Assembly: GCA_944382805.1 (NCBI GenBank) | Contig: CALWNS010000168.1 | Location: forward strand, 1-7,616 | Reading direction: 5' to 3' | Length of the DNA: 7,616 nucleotides | Source of the DNA: an uncultured Gemmiger sp. | GTDB lineage: Bacteria > Bacillota > Clostridia > Oscillospirales > Ruminococcaceae | Part shown: positions 6,221 through 7,616 of the stretch, piece after piece | How positions within the stretch are numbered: the stretch's first letter is position 1 | Layout of the letters: each line of letters begins with the position of its first letter | Program-made: the position numbers and the translations under genes | The notes under the pieces: model-generated | The model's input: the letters and a program-made list of their open reading frames with translations, nothing else | What the model was told of the DNA's origin: nothing | The model's database searches: none

Positions 6221-7616
6221 GGTTCGCGCCCCCCGGCGCCCTGCTTTTCGTCCGCGGCGCGGCGTTCCTCCTGCGGGGTCAGGCCCATCACCTTTTTATA
6301 GGTGTAAGAAAAGTGGGAAAAGTTGTTGTACCCCAGCCGCGCGGCGATAAAGCCCACCGGCAGCGCCGTGGTGCGCAGCAGCGTGTGGGCGGTCTCCATC
6401 TTGCGGCGGATGACGTATTCTTTTAAGCTGTAGCCGGTCTCTTTTTTCATCAGGCGGGTCAGATAGTCGGGGTTCAGGTGGACCACCGCGGCCAGTTCGT
6501 CGCGGCGCAGTTCGCTTTCCAGGTGTTCATCGATATAGCGCTTGAGCTTTTCCAGCAGCGCGCGGGATTCGTCGGCGCTGCTGCGCACCTGCCAGGAATC
6601 GGCCACATAGCGGATCAGGGCTTTCATTTCATCGATCGACTTCATGCCGTTGCGGTACAGTTCCAGCGATTCCGGCGTGTGGAACAGCGCGTTCATCTTT
6701 TCCTCGCTGCCGCCGGTGGTAAAGTACAGCATCTGCATAAAGTCCTGGTAGAACGTGCGCAGCGAATCGGCGTTCAGCTCGCCGCGGGCGGCCATCTCGT
6801 CCAGCAGGGTGAACGCTTCGTGCTGCATGGCCTCGGCGTAACCGTCCTTGAGCAGGGTATGCCAGCCGCGCACCTGCGGCACGCGGAACACGTGCGGCGT
6901 GCGCGGGGCGTCCTTTAAGCGGAACACGCCGCGGCGCAGCGCCACGTTATCGCCCTGCATTTTGACCAGCCGCTCCCACACGTCGGCGGCGGTGCGCATG
7001 GGGATCTTGTCGTCCAGGTAAAAGGCCAGCTCGCATTTCAGGTACTGTTCGGCCACGTTGCCCAGGTAGATCAGCTGGCGCAGCACGCTTTCCAGCGGCA
7101 GTTCCTCGCCGCCGGTGTTCTGCAAAAACAGGGCGTAGGTGTGCTCGTCCAGGCAGGCGATGGGCGAAAGTTCCGAATGGGTGGAAAAGGTTTCGGCCGC
7201 AATGTTGTTGAGCGCCACGGCCAACACCTGCTTTTCCCAGCGGTCGGCGGCGGGCAGCCAGCGCAGCACGTGCAGCAGCACCACATACCCGTCGCGCTCC
7301 AGGCTGGGGAAAATGCCCAGTTCCTGCAAGGCGCGGATGTCGCGCTCGTTGCTCTGCCTGTTCAAAAAAGCGCGCAGCGCCTGCGCCGTGATCGCCTGGG
7401 ACTGCACGTTGAACGCGCGGCCCATGCGCTGCAGCTCGTTTTCATCGCGGGCTTTTTGCAGATCACGCGCGGCGCGCAGCGCCACCTGACTGATCTCGGT
7501 ATAGGAGGCGGGCTGGATGATATAATCGAACGCGCCCAGGCGCATGGCCTCCTGCACATAGGCGAATTTGGCGTGCGCGGTCAAAAACACGCAGCGCGTT
7601 TCCAGGCCGCGCGCTT
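6217..7616 (-). CDS. Response regulator, receiver plus AraC-family DNA-binding domain (YesN-like), partial, N-terminus off the right edge
   Basis: A cytoplasmic transcription regulator read as 465 complete codons from the right edge to TGA at 6217-6219; the frame stays open to 7616, so the true start lies outside. The first roughly 50 residues are the C-terminal half of a receiver domain: VFLTAHAKFAYVQEAM, then LGAFDYIIQPASYTEI. The phospho-acceptor Asp lies beyond the edge. The Lys usually found before the conserved Pro is Gln (codon 7513-7515). A central region of about 290 residues, typical of YesN-like regulators, leads to a C-terminal AraC domain (about residues 353-448 of the visible part) with two helix-turn-helix units: DELAAVVHLNPDYLTRLMKK, and VGFIAARLGYNNFSHFSYTY followed by KKVMGLTP. 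Such regulators normally pair with a LytS/YesM-type histidine kinase, expected beyond the right edge. It overlaps the lipoprotein gene by 4 bases. Likely target: the importer promoter (inference). Confidence 0.93.
   Translation of the reverse strand, partial: ARGLETRCVFLTAHAKFAYVQEAMRLGAFDYIIQPASYTEISQVALRAARDLQKARDENELQRMGRAFNVQSQAITAQALRAFLNRQSNERDIRALQELGIFPSLERDGYVVLLHVLRWLPAADRWEKQVLAVALNNIAAETFSTHSELSPIACLDEHTYALFLQNTGGEELPLESVLRQLIYLGNVAEQYLKCELAFYLDDKIPMRTAADVWERLVKMQGDNVALRRGVFRLKDAPRTPHVFRVPQVRGWHTLLKDGYAEAMQHEAFTLLDEMAARGELNADSLRTFYQDFMQMLYFTTGGSEEKMNALFHTPESLELYRNGMKSIDEMKALIRYVADSWQVRSSADESRALLEKLKRYIDEHLESELRRDELAAVVHLNPDYLTRLMKKETGYSLKEYVIRRKMETAHTLLRTTALPVGFIAARLGYNNFSHFSYTYKKVMGLTPQEERRAADEKQGAGGREP

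Noticed and set aside
4718..6301. A 527-codon plus-strand open frame opposite the solute-binding lipoprotein, and a similar 468-codon one at 568-1974
   Set aside because: Same reasoning: GC-driven shadows of real genes. The first starts inside the terminator stem, and both have an abnormal composition.
7521..7526. A perfect TATAAT on the plus strand inside the response-regulator gene
   Set aside because: It falls in the codons for DYII of the conserved receiver domain, has no gene downstream on that strand and no suitable -35, so it is coincidental.

Overview
The window holds six genes, all on the minus strand, so transcription runs from the right edge to the left. High GC content, strong AGGAGG-type ribosome binding sites, lipoprotein signals with Ser/Ala/Gly-rich linkers, an LplA-like solute-binding lipoprotein and a YesN-type response regulator all point to a high-GC Gram-positive anaerobe. 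My best guess is a gut Oscillospiraceae/Ruminococcaceae member of the Firmicutes; this is inference from style, not a species identification.

Right block (about 4781-7616): a response regulator of the receiver plus AraC-helix-turn-helix type, missing its N-terminus at the window edge, overlaps by 4 bases (ATGA) an extracellular solute-binding lipoprotein of family 1 (LplA/DUF3502-like). A strong intrinsic terminator at 4696-4743 ends this unit.

Intergenic region (4536-4780): after the terminator come a pair of imperfect direct repeats (4646-4682), a promoter with a perfect TATAAT at 4608-4613, and a roughly 65-base GC-rich leader containing a 7-bp hairpin.

Left block (1-4535): a sugar-type (CUT2, RbsABC-like) ABC importer in the order ATPase, permease, substrate-binding lipoprotein, second permease. 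The last gene runs off the left edge. The genes are tightly spaced (18, 53 and 37 bases), each with its own strong ribosome binding site. A small hairpin sits just before the binding-protein gene.

Working model (inference): the response regulator, probably with a histidine kinase beyond the right edge and the adjacent lipoprotein as ligand sensor, controls the importer operon through the repeats upstream of its promoter. The sensor-side binding protein is of the CUT1 type while the importer is CUT2, so it is unlikely to feed this transporter. The transported solute cannot be told from sequence. The ATPase looks strongly asymmetric, with one complete and one wholly degenerate nucleotide site.
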